From the NCBI GenBank assembly GCA_015063895.1, contig SVTG01000007.1:39083-103082 (forward strand): a stretch of DNA of 64,000 nucleotides, in the 5' to 3' direction. Of the stretch, positions 52,366 through 61,760 are shown piece by piece (position 1 is the first letter of the stretch; the number at the start of each line of letters is the position of its first letter). Origin of the DNA: Oscillospiraceae bacterium. Its GTDB lineage: Bacteria; Bacillota; Clostridia; Oscillospirales; CAG-272. The translations under genes and the position numbers were made by a program. The notes below the pieces were generated by a model, which saw only the letters and a program-made list of their open reading frames with translations, was not told where the DNA came from and searched no databases.

Positions 52366-53394
52366 ATGTCTGTAAAAGTTGCTATCAACGGCTTTGGCCG
52401 TATCGGCCGTCTTGCGTTCCGTCAGATGTTCGGCGCAGAAGGCTACGAAGTGGTCGCTATTAACGACCTTACCAGCCCCAAGATGCTTGCTCACCTGCTT
52501 AAGTACGACACTGCACAGGGTTCCTACTGCGGCAGAATCGGTGAGGGCGCTCACACGGTTGAGGCTACCGACAACTCCATTATCGTTGACGGTAAGGAAA
52601 TTATGATCTACGCTGAGAAGAACGCAGCTGACTGCCCCTGGGGCAAGCTTGACGTTGACGTAGTGCTTGAGTGCACCGGCTTCTACACCTCTAAGGAGAA
52701 GTCCATGGCTCACATTCAGGCAGGCGCTAAGAAGGTTGTTATCTCTGCTCCCGCAGGCAGCGATCTCAAGACCATCGTTTACAACGTAAACCACAACACC
52801 CTCACCGCTGAGGATCAGGTTATTTCCGCTGCTTCCTGCACCACCAACTGCCTGGCTCCCATGGCTAAGGCCCTCAACGACTACGCTGCTATCCAGTCCG
52901 GTATCATGACCACCGTTCACGCTTACACCGGTGACCAGATGATCCTTGACGGTCCTCAGCGCAAGGGCGACCTCCGCCGTGCACGTGCAGGCGCACAGAA
53001 CATCGTTCCCAACTCCACGGGTGCTGCTAAGGCTATCGGCCTTGTTATCCCCGAGCTCAACGGCAAACTGATCGGCTCCGCTCAGCGCGTTCCCACCCCC
53101 ACCGGCTCCACCACTATTTTGGTTGCTGTTGTGAAGGGTAAGGACGTAACCAAGGAGGGCATCAATGCCGCTATGAAGGCTGCCGCTACCGAGTCCTACG
53201 GCTACAACGAGGAGGAGATCGTTTCCTCTGACGTTATCGGTATGCGTTACGGCTCGCTCTTCGACGCTACCCAGACCATGGTGTCCAAGATCGACGAGGA
53301 GACCTACCAGGTTCAGGTTGTATCTTGGTACGACAACGAGAACTCCTACACCTCTCAGATGGTCCGCACCATCAAGTACTTCGCCGAGATCTAA
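52366..53394 (+). CDS. gap: glyceraldehyde-3-phosphate dehydrogenase
   Basis: [48 protein letters not shown]. Confidence 0.97.
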   Translation: MSVKVAINGFGRIGRLAFRQMFGAEGYEVVAINDLTSPKMLAHLLKYDTAQGSYCGRIGEGAHTVEATDNSIIVDGKEIMIYAEKNAADCPWGKLDVDVVLECTGFYTSKEKSMAHIQAGAKKVVISAPAGSDLKTIVYNVNHNTLTAEDQVISAASCTTNCLAPMAKALNDYAAIQSGIMTTVHAYTGDQMILDGPQRKGDLRRARAGAQNIVPNSTGAAKAIGLVIPELNGKLIGSAQRVPTPTGSTTILVAVVKGKDVTKEGINAAMKAAATESYGYNEEEIVSSDVIGMRYGSLFDATQTMVSKIDEETYQVQVVSWYDNENSYTSQMVRTIKYFAEI

Positions 53395-53409
53395 AATTTG
53401 GCGCAGAAC

Positions 53410-53437
53410 AAAGCCCCCACGTTCTCGTGGGGGCTTT
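53410..53437. terminator. bidirectional terminator
   Basis: AAAGCCCCCACG-ttct-CGTGGGGGCTTTTT. Confidence 0.88.
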
Positions 53438-53454
53438 TTGTCATGTTTTTGAAA

Positions 53455-54066
53455 TCATTTTATCAATGTATGGTGGCAATTTTTGCACGTAATGTCCGTA
53501 GGAGAATGCCATTCACCGCATAGCAGACAGCGTGGTTTACGTTCACCTTTTGCGGTAATCGTGAGCGGATAAGATAACCCTTGTATATGGTAGACCGTTT
53601 CTCCTTTTGTGTAATGATTTGCTAATTTTTCGGCGTCATCGCCTGTTGTTAATTGTCGCCGCTCGGCCTCAAAGGTTTTAGTTTTTCCATTTGGCAACGT
53701 AACGGAAAGCGTAACAATACAGTATGCCCATTCTAAAATAAGCCCTTTTTGATTCATAAAGTTTTGGCGCAGAGGATTTTTTGTGCGTTCCACGTATTCA
53801 AGATGGATATCTGTAATGACACCGCAGAATGAGCGCTTGTAGGCATATTGATAAATTTTAGTAAAATAAAGAGGAAGAAGCGCGATGATTGAAATAAGCA
53901 ACACGGCCATCGGCAAAGAGGTGTAGGATACGATTTGTGAGAATTTTTGTTGGCATACAATCAAAAGGATGCACCATGCCGTAACGCAAATCAGTAGCTT
54001 TTTTGCAAATTGCAAGAATAGGTGTACCTTGATGTCACGTGGTAGCTGTATGTGCATAGTTTCCAC
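53455..54066 (-). CDS. hypothetical membrane protein with C-terminal zinc ribbon
   Basis: two TM segments; CLLCGEWHSPTDITCKNCHH. Confidence 0.75.
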   Translation of the reverse strand: METMHIQLPRDIKVHLFLQFAKKLLICVTAWCILLIVCQQKFSQIVSYTSLPMAVLLISIIALLPLYFTKIYQYAYKRSFCGVITDIHLEYVERTKNPLRQNFMNQKGLILEWAYCIVTLSVTLPNGKTKTFEAERRQLTTGDDAEKLANHYTKGETVYHIQGLSYPLTITAKGERKPRCLLCGEWHSPTDITCKNCHHTLIK

Positions 54067-54158
54067 CTCCTCTTATACTAAATATAGCACAAATGCAATG
54101 TTTTGTCAAATTTTTCTCATAGATATACTACACCACTTTCAGCACACACTATAAGGCG

Positions 54159-55484
54159 GTGGTGATAAAAATGAATGAGCATGTATTTTGGGCAACAGAT
54201 GCTGATTTGCCGCAATTTGATGCGCTTGAAAAAGATATCAAAACCGACGTACTGGTGATCGGTGGCGGCATTACGGGCTTGCTTGTGGCAAGGCTTTGCT
54301 GTGATGCTGGATTTGACGTCACGCTGTTGGAGGCAGGGCGACTTTGCCACGGGCAAACGGGCGGCACAACGGCAAAGATCACAACAGGCCACGGCTTTTG
54401 CTATACCGATATTGCCAAACGCTTTGGTAAAGACGGCGCGCGGCTCTTTTTTGAGGCAAATCAAATGGCCCTGGAGCAGCTGGTGAGCATGGCCGAGCGC
54501 GTGCCCTGCTGTCTTGAAAAAAAGGATATGCTGTTATATGAAAAAAAGGATATACGGGTGCTTGAACGGGAGCTGGCTGTGCTTCATAAAATCGGCGTGA
54601 GGGCAGATTTTGTTTATCCCGGTGAATTGCCCTTTTCTACGGTAGGGGCCATACGCTACAAGCACCAGGCACAGTTCCAGCCGCTTATGTTTCTTTCGGC
54701 ACAGCTGAAGGGGATCAATATATATGAAAATAGCCCCGTTGTGGGGCTTTTTGAGGGCGGCGCCGTCACGGCAGATGGCGTGCGCGTGCAGGCTGCGCGC
54801 ACGGTGGTAGCCACGCATTTCCCGTTTTTGCGCCTTCGCGGTGGGTATGCATTCAAAATGTATCAGAGCCGCTCGTACGTGCTGGTGTTGGAAAAAGCTC
54901 CGTTGCCGCAGGCTATGTATGCGGACGGTGCAGGAAAAGGGGTGGCGTTGCGCAGCTATGGGGATCTCTTGCTGGTGAGCGGTGCTGCGCAACGCACGGG
55001 CACGCGCGGGGAGGGATATCGCGCTTTGGAGGAGTTTTGCCGCGCCCGCTACGCCGACGCGCGGGTCGTTGCGCGCTTTGCCGCACAGGACTGTATGACA
55101 CTGGACGGTATGCCGTATATCGGGCGTTATGCCAGGGGCTTGCGGGGCGTATATGTGGCAACGGGGTACGAAAAATGGGGTATGACCGGTGCTATGCTGG
55201 CGGCGATGCTGCTGCGCGATGAGATGGGTGGACACACGCACCCTTATGCGCCGCTCTTTGCTCCCACACGTCCTTTGCCGCCGCTGCGCTTTTTGCGCGA
55301 GACGGGTGCTGTTTTGCGGCATTACGTGCGCCCCACGGCGCCGCGCTGTCCGCACCTTGGGTGCGCGCTGCGCTATAATCAGCAAGAGCACAGCTGGGAT
55401 TGCCCCTGTCACGGGTCACGCTTTGCCCCCGACGGCAGGTGGCTGAATGGCCCTGCTGTGAGCGATCTTTCAAAAAAGCCGTAG
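54159..55484 (+). CDS. FAD-dependent oxidoreductase with C-terminal Rieske [2Fe-2S] domain
   Basis: DVLVIGGGITGLLVARLC; C-terminal CPHLGCALRYNQQEHSWDCPCHGSRF. Confidence 0.9.
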   Translation: MVIKMNEHVFWATDADLPQFDALEKDIKTDVLVIGGGITGLLVARLCCDAGFDVTLLEAGRLCHGQTGGTTAKITTGHGFCYTDIAKRFGKDGARLFFEANQMALEQLVSMAERVPCCLEKKDMLLYEKKDIRVLERELAVLHKIGVRADFVYPGELPFSTVGAIRYKHQAQFQPLMFLSAQLKGINIYENSPVVGLFEGGAVTADGVRVQAARTVVATHFPFLRLRGGYAFKMYQSRSYVLVLEKAPLPQAMYADGAGKGVALRSYGDLLLVSGAAQRTGTRGEGYRALEEFCRARYADARVVARFAAQDCMTLDGMPYIGRYARGLRGVYVATGYEKWGMTGAMLAAMLLRDEMGGHTHPYAPLFAPTRPLPPLRFLRETGAVLRHYVRPTAPRCPHLGCALRYNQQEHSWDCPCHGSRFAPDGRWLNGPAVSDLSKKP

Positions 55485-55490
55485 ATTATG

Positions 55491-55708
55491 CTTTGTGCCG
55501 TTAAGGACACAAAGCAATGAATTGCCCTTACGGACATGAATTGGCTAACGCCATGAATGGCATCTGCGGTGCGTGAATTGCCTTCGGCGTGGAAAAATAG
55601 GGCAATTCCATTCATGAAAACGGTAGTTTTCAAATCATGAAGCCGTAAGGCTTCAATTCATGACGGCTTGCCGTCAATTCATCTTTTGGCATTTGTGTCC
55701 ACAAATGC
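55491..55708. repeat. mini-hairpin array bounded by inverted repeats
   Basis: GGACACAAA (55505-55513) / TTTGTGTCC (55692-55700); internal short stem-loops separated by ATGAATT/AATTCAT spacers. Confidence 0.75.
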
Positions 55709-55727
55709 AGTGCTTGTCAAGAAAAGA

Positions 55728-55760
55728 GGACAGAGAACGTAAAAATTCTCTGTCCTTTTT
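55728..55760. terminator. intrinsic terminator
   Basis: GGACAGAGAA-cgtaaaaa-TTCTCTGTCCTTTTT. Confidence 0.75.
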
Positions 55761-55820
55761 CTGTCTGTAGGCAACCTGTTCTATGCAACTTCAAAAACCG
55801 TCCTTAAGAATACGCATAGG

Positions 55821-56660
55821 CTACGGCTTTTTTTGATTGCGATATTGCTTGGGGGAAACGCCCTCCCTTGCCTTGAAGGCGGTGCAAAAGTGACTGCGCG
55901 AGTAAAAGCCGGTTTCAAGGGCAATCTCCTCGATGGAAAGTGCGCTTACCGTTAAAAGCTCTTTTGCCAGCAAAATACGCTCCTCGCGAATGGCCGCATA
56001 GAGCGTTTTGCCGGTTTGTGCATGAAAAAGAGAAGTAAGATATACGGGGTGATAGCCAAAATGCGCCGCGACCTCACCGATTGACGCCACTGTGGCGGCG
56101 TGCAGGTGAATGTAGCGCTTGATGCGCGTGATCAGGTCCTCGGTGGTGTGAGTGCTGCGGTGGGCGGCGTCGGCAAGCTCGGTAAGAAGGAGCTTCAGGC
56201 CCGCAGAGGTCAGCGCGTCGCAAAGGGGGGAATCAACGTCAAAGCGCTGCACAATGCCGAAAAGCGCGTCAAAATAACGGCGGCAGTTTTGCTGCACCAA
56301 GGGATAGGTCAAGTCCTTGCAGGTGGCGTGGCTGAAGATCAGCGAGGGAAAAAATTCTGCGGGTGGGGGCGGGAAAATGGGGGCGCGCCCGTCCTGTGCC
56401 TCGCGCGTGAGATCAAAATTCAGCACGATCACGCGCAGCTTGCCGCAAAATTCGTAAGGGGTGGCGGGCGGGAGCAGGATCAGGGTATCGGCTACAAGTG
56501 CGTGTGCGGCGTTTTCAAGCAGCAGCTGCCCCTCGCCCTCTATAATATAAAACAGACGGTGATCGTAGGCCATGTGTGCCCCCTGCCCCTGTAAAACGGC
56601 GGGCTGTAGCATGGCTGCGCGGATAAAGGGATTGATCTCGGTGAGCTTCATTTTACACAA
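55821..56660 (-). CDS. AraC family transcriptional regulator
   Basis: HTH segments IGEVAAHFGYHPVYLTSLFHAQTGKTLYAAI; IALETGFYSRSHFCTAFKAREGVSPKQYR. Confidence 0.92.
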   Translation of the reverse strand: MCKMKLTEINPFIRAAMLQPAVLQGQGAHMAYDHRLFYIIEGEGQLLLENAAHALVADTLILLPPATPYEFCGKLRVIVLNFDLTREAQDGRAPIFPPPPAEFFPSLIFSHATCKDLTYPLVQQNCRRYFDALFGIVQRFDVDSPLCDALTSAGLKLLLTELADAAHRSTHTTEDLITRIKRYIHLHAATVASIGEVAAHFGYHPVYLTSLFHAQTGKTLYAAIREERILLAKELLTVSALSIEEIALETGFYSRSHFCTAFKAREGVSPKQYRNQKKP

Positions 56661-56699
56661 CCTTTATTTTTTAAACTTTTTTGTGTGGAATTTATCTAT

Positions 56700-56728
56700 A
56701 TTATAACCAAAAAGTTTGTTATAATCAA
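56700..56728. promoter_or_regulatory. palindrome carrying opposed -10 elements between araC-type gene and DUF5696-like gene
   Basis: ATTATAAC-caaaaagttt-GTTATAAT; minus strand TTGATT-17-TATAAT. Confidence 0.55.
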
Positions 56729-56758
56729 GATGAAATTTAATCAAAGAGGTGATTTTTT

Positions 56759-58492
56759 ATGTGCCTTGATGCAAGCCTGCTGTACGCCGTGACCGACAAG
56801 GGAAAGCAGCTGCCCTTTGCGGTGCAAAAGTTGGGTGGTGGCTATTTGCTGACTTTGAAAAGAGAAATGCTGCAGGGCGTGAAGCAGCTTCGTGCGCTCC
56901 CTGCGCTCAGCGCTGCCAATGCAGGTGACGAGGGCTATTGGCTCTTGCCTCGCAACATTTCGATGTCGGGTGATATTCTGACGCGCTTTTTGCCGCGTGA
57001 GGATCTCGTTTACACCTATTCGCGGCCCATTATGTCGTGCTACGGCATCAAAAAGACCGAAACGTGCTGCCTTGTGCGTGTGGAGCGCAATTATTATTAT
57101 CAATTTGAAGCAGAGGTCAAAGAGGGTGTGTATACGCTTTCGGTGCTTTTTGACTTTACCGACCGCGACAGGCCCTATGATGATATTCGCATTGAGATCC
57201 TGCCGCTGGCGCTTGATGCCGATTATAACGATATGGCGCGCGCCGAGCGCGAGGTGCGCCTTGCACGCGACGAGATCGTCACTTTGGCCGAGAAATGTCG
57301 CCGCCCTGCTGTGGAGTACGCCCGTAAATATCCCGTCGTGCGCATCCGTATGGGCTGGAAGCCAAGCCCCTCCCCCGTGCTGCATCAGACCGAGGCAACC
57401 GAGCCCGATATGCACGTTGCTTGCGATTTTGCACGCGTGCGTGATATTGCCGACGAGATGAAGCGTCGGGGTGTTGCGGGTGTGGAGCTGCAGCTTGTGG
57501 GTTGGAATCGCAGCGGGCACGACGGGCGCTATCCGCAGATGCTGCCTGCCGATCCGCGTCTTGGCGGCGACGATGAAATGAAAAAGACGATCGCATACGT
57601 AAAGGCACTCGGCTACCGTATTTCAACGCACACTAATTTTATTGATGCGTACCCCATTGGCGATACCTTTACGTGGGACGACGTTGCCAAGGATAGAGAG
57701 GGGAATTATATACAGATCGGGCATTACAGCGCGGGGTTGGCCTATCACGTGTGTCCGATACGGCAGCTCAAAAATGCAAGGCGCGACCTTCCGCCCGTGG
57801 CCGATATGGGCGAGAACGGGTTGCATTATACCGACGTTGTTTCTATCGTGATCCCCGACGTGTGCCACGATCCCGCGCATCCCTCTAACACGGCAAACGG
57901 TATTCTTTACGCGCAAAAAATGATGGAGTACGAGCGTGGTCTGTTTGGTGGATTTTCCTCGGAAGGCGCCATGGATTTTGCGCACAAGCATCTTGATTTT
58001 ATATTGTATAACACCTTTGGTGACGGGTTTGCCGTGGCAAGCATTCCGATTGCCGACCGCCTGCTGCCCTTCTTTGAGATCACCTATCACGGCACGTTGC
58101 TCTATAACCCCACGAGCCCGACGGTCAATTATACGCTGAAGGCACCCCGTGAGCGGCTGATGCTCTATATGCGCGGCGGTCGTCCTGCGATGTATTATTA
58201 CTCCAAGTTCCGCACGGGCGGTGCAAAAAACTGGATGGGTGAGTGTGACCTTGTGTGTGGCGATGAAGCGGAGCTGACTGAGAGCGTAGCAAGGATCAAG
58301 CAGGCCGCCGACGAATACGCGAGGCTTGCTGACCTGCAGCTTTGCTTTATGCTTCGTTACGATTATCTTGACAACGGCCTTGAGATGGCGACCTACGAAA
58401 ACGGCACCCGTATCGTAGGTAATTTCACGGATCAGCCGCTTTCCTTTGAGGGATGCGAGGTGGCCGCGATGGATTATGCTGTGCTATTGTGA
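56759..58492 (+). CDS. putative glycoside hydrolase (DUF5696-like)
   Basis: 577 aa; TIM-barrel-like ADEMKRRGVAGVELQLVGWNRSGHDGRYPQMLPADPRLGGDDEMKKTIAYVKALGYRISTHTNFIDAY; no signal peptide. Confidence 0.65.
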   Translation: MCLDASLLYAVTDKGKQLPFAVQKLGGGYLLTLKREMLQGVKQLRALPALSAANAGDEGYWLLPRNISMSGDILTRFLPREDLVYTYSRPIMSCYGIKKTETCCLVRVERNYYYQFEAEVKEGVYTLSVLFDFTDRDRPYDDIRIEILPLALDADYNDMARAEREVRLARDEIVTLAEKCRRPAVEYARKYPVVRIRMGWKPSPSPVLHQTEATEPDMHVACDFARVRDIADEMKRRGVAGVELQLVGWNRSGHDGRYPQMLPADPRLGGDDEMKKTIAYVKALGYRISTHTNFIDAYPIGDTFTWDDVAKDREGNYIQIGHYSAGLAYHVCPIRQLKNARRDLPPVADMGENGLHYTDVVSIVIPDVCHDPAHPSNTANGILYAQKMMEYERGLFGGFSSEGAMDFAHKHLDFILYNTFGDGFAVASIPIADRLLPFFEITYHGTLLYNPTSPTVNYTLKAPRERLMLYMRGGRPAMYYYSKFRTGGAKNWMGECDLVCGDEAELTESVARIKQAADEYARLADLQLCFMLRYDYLDNGLEMATYENGTRIVGNFTDQPLSFEGCEVAAMDYAVLL

Positions 58493-58502
58493 GGTGGATG
58501 GC

Positions 58503-59042
58503 TTGAAGCTTGCAGGAGAAATTATAGGCGTTGTTGCAATTATAGAAGGCTTTTTTATTTATTACAGTGCCAAGCGTGAGCGTATGCTGATATTCAAATT
58601 CATCTCCGATGCACTCTGGCTTTGCAATTTGCTGCTGCTCGGAGGCATCACGGGTGCGATCCTTAACGTAATATCTATGCTGCGCGAAACCGTGTTTTAC
58701 TTTCGCGATAAGCGGCGGTTCGCCAACAGTATTTTCTGGCCGATCTTATTTATGCTTGCCGCTGCCGTGTCGCCCGTATTGTCACTCGTTAGCGGTAAGG
58801 AGAGCTGGTACGCCGTGTTGCCCGCACTTGGCAGCACGGTGGCTGTGCTGGCCTTTTATCAGCGTCGCCCCGGTCTTGTGCGTTTGTTTGGCTCTTTTTC
58901 GCAGAGCATGTGGCTCCTTTACGCGATCTTTATGCTAAATTATTCTTCTATTGTCTGCAATACGGTGCTGCTTCTCTCTGCCGTTGCAGGGGGTGTGAGA
59001 GCATTGTGCCAAAGGCGCCACGAAGAAGAATCGCAAGCCTAA
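58503..59042 (+). CDS. YgjV-like inner membrane protein
   Basis: multi-TM; YgjV-like layout; TTG start after GAGGTGG. Confidence 0.65.
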   Translation: MKLAGEIIGVVAIIEGFFIYYSAKRERMLIFKFISDALWLCNLLLLGGITGAILNVISMLRETVFYFRDKRRFANSIFWPILFMLAAAVSPVLSLVSGKESWYAVLPALGSTVAVLAFYQRRPGLVRLFGSFSQSMWLLYAIFMLNYSSIVCNTVLLLSAVAGGVRALCQRRHEEESQA

Positions 59043-59050
59043 AAGAAAGA

Positions 59051-59076
59051 AAAGCCCTTCCGTGCGGCAGGGCTTT
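59051..59076. terminator. terminator between convergent genes
   Basis: AAAGCCCT-tccgtgcggc-AGGGCTTT. Confidence 0.6.
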
Positions 59077-59080
59077 CCTG

Positions 59081-59632
59081 TTATACCTGTTGCGGTCTTG
59101 GGGCTTCGATCGCCCTGAATACCGATTCGGGAGTCTCGCAGATGGTGAAATCATTGGCGACCTCGGGGGAGATGAAGCACTTTAAAATATAAGCGCCGAT
59201 CACGCCCAAGAGGTTATCCCAGTAGCCGTTGATATTGTAAAGCACGATAGGCTTGTCGTGACGGCCAAGGATCTTTAAGGTCAGGATCTGAAAAAATTCG
59301 TCAAGCGTGCCAAGCCCACCGGGGGTGATCACAAAGGCATCGGCCTTTTCCTCCATAATGGTTTTGCGCTCGGCCATCGTTTCCGTGGCGATGAGCTCGG
59401 TGCAAAGCGTGCTGACGGGCTCAAGCGTGTGCATAAAGTGGGGGGTCACGCCGATAATGTTGCCGCCTTCAGCGTGCATGCCACGTGCTGCGGCGCCCAT
59501 CAGACCCGTGGACCCTGCACCGAATACCATGGTGTGTCCGCGCTTGGCGATCGCGCGCCCAAGGGCTTCAACACCGTCGATATAGGCACGGTCGATGCGG
59601 TCGCTGGCGGAACCGTAAAGAGTAATATTCAT
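59081..59632 (-). CDS. LOG family protein (TIGR00730-like Rossmann fold)
   Basis: VFGAGSTGLMGAAARG; ITPGGLGTLDEFFQ (PGGxGTxxE). Confidence 0.92.
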   Translation of the reverse strand: MNITLYGSASDRIDRAYIDGVEALGRAIAKRGHTMVFGAGSTGLMGAAARGMHAEGGNIIGVTPHFMHTLEPVSTLCTELIATETMAERKTIMEEKADAFVITPGGLGTLDEFFQILTLKILGRHDKPIVLYNINGYWDNLLGVIGAYILKCFISPEVANDFTICETPESVFRAIEAPRPQQV

Positions 59633-59683
59633 TCAAACTCCTTTCTGTGTTGGCTTGCCAACACAAGGCTTTTCTTGGTTAGA

Positions 59684-60415
59684 TTATGCGTTTTCTTCGT
59701 TTTTGTGCTCAAAATGCGCTGTTAACGCGACCTTTTCCTCAAGCTTGCCTACACGCATGAGCTCCTTTTGCTTGTTTTCCTCGCTCATCCAAATATAGCT
59801 GAAGCGGAGCTCCTTGCCCTTGGCAATGCGCTTGATATTTTGCAGGTGGCGTTGCAGCATCACAACAGAGGCAATTCCGATAATGGCTGCGCCCCACCAG
59901 CCGCCGGCCGCGCGCCACAGCCAACCAAGGCCGCTGTTGCCGAATACGCCGTAGACGATGGGTATAATGATCACGGCCGTGATCGGCACGATGCAGATAT
60001 AATCTACCATCAGCAGCAGCAAAATTTCGGCTGCGAGCACAAGGCCAAACAGGCGGGGATCGATGGCAAGCACCAGGCCGCCAAAGCAGGCCAATCCCTT
60101 GCCACCTCTGAATTTCATAAAAATCGGGAAAATATGACCGATGATGCAGGCAACGCCTGCGATCTCCGCAATAAAGGGCGTGTCCTTGAAGATCAGCGGA
60201 AAGATCAGCATCACCGCGGTTGATTTGAGAATGTCGAATACACCGCTGAAAATGCCCGCCCATTTGCCGAGCACGATCGTGGCATTGGAGGCACCCGCGT
60301 TCCCGGAGCCCTTTTGGCGGATATCAATACCCATGATACGGCCGATGATGTAGGAGGGGTTGATGCTGCCGATCAGATAGCTGATAAGGATTGTGACGAT
60401 GATCTTAAAGGCCAT
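59684..60415 (-). CDS. plsY: glycerol-3-phosphate acyltransferase PlsY
   Basis: ISYLIGSINPSYIIGRI; GSGNAGASNATIVLGKWAG; KFRGGKGLACFGG. Confidence 0.94.
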   Translation of the reverse strand: MAFKIIVTILISYLIGSINPSYIIGRIMGIDIRQKGSGNAGASNATIVLGKWAGIFSGVFDILKSTAVMLIFPLIFKDTPFIAEIAGVACIIGHIFPIFMKFRGGKGLACFGGLVLAIDPRLFGLVLAAEILLLLMVDYICIVPITAVIIIPIVYGVFGNSGLGWLWRAAGGWWGAAIIGIASVVMLQRHLQNIKRIAKGKELRFSYIWMSEENKQKELMRVGKLEEKVALTAHFEHKNEENA

Positions 60416-60571
60416 GCTTTATCACCTCATAGAGAAATAAGTGAGTTTTTATTAATATTTAGTATAGCATAGAAATTTAAAAAATACAAGCGGGAATTAT
60501 ACAACTTTGTGCAACTTTGCAAAAGTGTTTAATTTTTTGCCGCTTTCAAGGCAATATTGCGTGCTTTTCCG

Positions 60572-60600
60572 TTGACAAAAGCATAAAAAAAGGTTATAAT
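60572..60600 (+). promoter_or_regulatory. perfect-consensus promoter upstream of DUF1858-like gene
   Basis: TTGACA (60572-60577), 17 nt, TATAAT (60595-60600). Confidence 0.8.
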
Positions 60601-60626
60601 AAATGCAGTAATGGAAGGAGGTTTTG

Positions 60627-60830
60627 ATGATGACTATTACCAAAGACAGCATTATTGGCGACGTGCTTGATTTTAATCCTGCTACCGCCCAGTTTTTCCT
60701 TGAGATCGGTATGCATTGCCTGGGTTGCCCCTCGGCACGCGGTGAAAGCATTGGCGATGCTTGCATCGTGCACGGTACCGATGCCGATGCGCTTGTGAAA
60801 AAGCTCAACGAGTTTTTGTCCGCGCAATAA
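60627..60830 (+). CDS. DUF1858-like small redox-disulfide protein
   Basis: DSIIGDVLDFNPATAQFFLEIGMHCLGCPSARGESIGDACIVHG with CxxC. Confidence 0.88.
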   Translation: MMTITKDSIIGDVLDFNPATAQFFLEIGMHCLGCPSARGESIGDACIVHGTDADALVKKLNEFLSAQ

Positions 60831-60871
60831 GAACCCGCCCCATATCCGCGGGTCATTTTCGCTTGTAAACG

Positions 60872-60905
60872 AAAAGCCGTGCTCGCCTGGCGAGTGCGGC
60901 TTTTT
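60872..60905 (+). terminator. intrinsic terminator
   Basis: AAAAGCCGTGCTCGC-ctg-GCGAGTGCGGCTTTTT. Confidence 0.8.
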
Positions 60906-60982
60906 CACAGCCGTTTGGGGCTTTATGCATAAAATGAGCAATGTATTGCTGCATGGATCAAGCTTTTTCGGGAGGAATTACG

Positions 60983-61750
60983 ATGAATATTTTAGCGCTT
61001 GAACGCTATTTTGAAGATAAATTTCCGCGCGCCCTTTCGGCCGCATGGGACAACGACGGGCTTTCTTGCGCGCCCGATCCCACACGCGAGGTGAAAAGGG
61101 TACTGATCGCGCTTGACGTCACCGATCGGGTGGCAGAGCGCGCCGTTTCGGGTGGCTTTGACGTGCTTCTCACACATCATCCGCTGCTGTTTCGCGGCAT
61201 CAAAGCCCTGGTGCCCGTCGGTGCTGTGCCCAAAAAGCTTTTAAAGCTGGCGCTGGGGGGCGTGGCCGCGTTTTCCTTTCACACGCGTCTTGATGCCGTC
61301 GTCGGCGGTGTCAACGATATTTTGGCCGCTAAGCTGGGGCTTGATGACGTGACGCCGTTTGCCCCCGAGGGGGAGGCACCCTGCGGCCGCATCGGTATGC
61401 TGGCGGAGCCTGTGACGGTCGCAGACTTTGCCAAAACCGTCAAGGCGGTGTTGGGTGCGCCTGCGGTAAACGTGGCAGGCGCGGGTACGGTGCAAAAAAT
61501 CGCCCTGCTCGGTGGAGAGGGCGCTGATTTTCTGGCAGCGGCGAAGGCGGCAGGGGCAGAGCTCTTTTTGTCGGGACATATCGGTTATCACCGCATGCTG
61601 GATGCACCCGAGGAGGGCATTGCTGCGATCGAGGCAGGGCACTATTATACCGAGTTCCCCGTTTGCGACTATTTGCGTGAGGTGGTGCTGAACGCCATTC
61701 CCGACGCATACGTGGAGATCATGGAAACCGATACGATTCAAACTGTATAG
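60983..61750 (+). CDS. Nif3-like dinuclear metal center protein
   Basis: DVLLTHHPLLFRGIKAL; HIGYHRMLDAPEEGIAAIEAGHYYTE. Confidence 0.92.
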   Translation: MNILALERYFEDKFPRALSAAWDNDGLSCAPDPTREVKRVLIALDVTDRVAERAVSGGFDVLLTHHPLLFRGIKALVPVGAVPKKLLKLALGGVAAFSFHTRLDAVVGGVNDILAAKLGLDDVTPFAPEGEAPCGRIGMLAEPVTVADFAKTVKAVLGAPAVNVAGAGTVQKIALLGGEGADFLAAAKAAGAELFLSGHIGYHRMLDAPEEGIAAIEAGHYYTEFPVCDYLREVVLNAIPDAYVEIMETDTIQTV

Positions 61751-61760
61751 GAGAAAAAAT

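Noticed and set aside
55409-55633. 74-aa minus-strand ORF across the hairpin array
   Set aside because: Runs through the inverted repeats and the Rieske gene 3' end; not a plausible protein.
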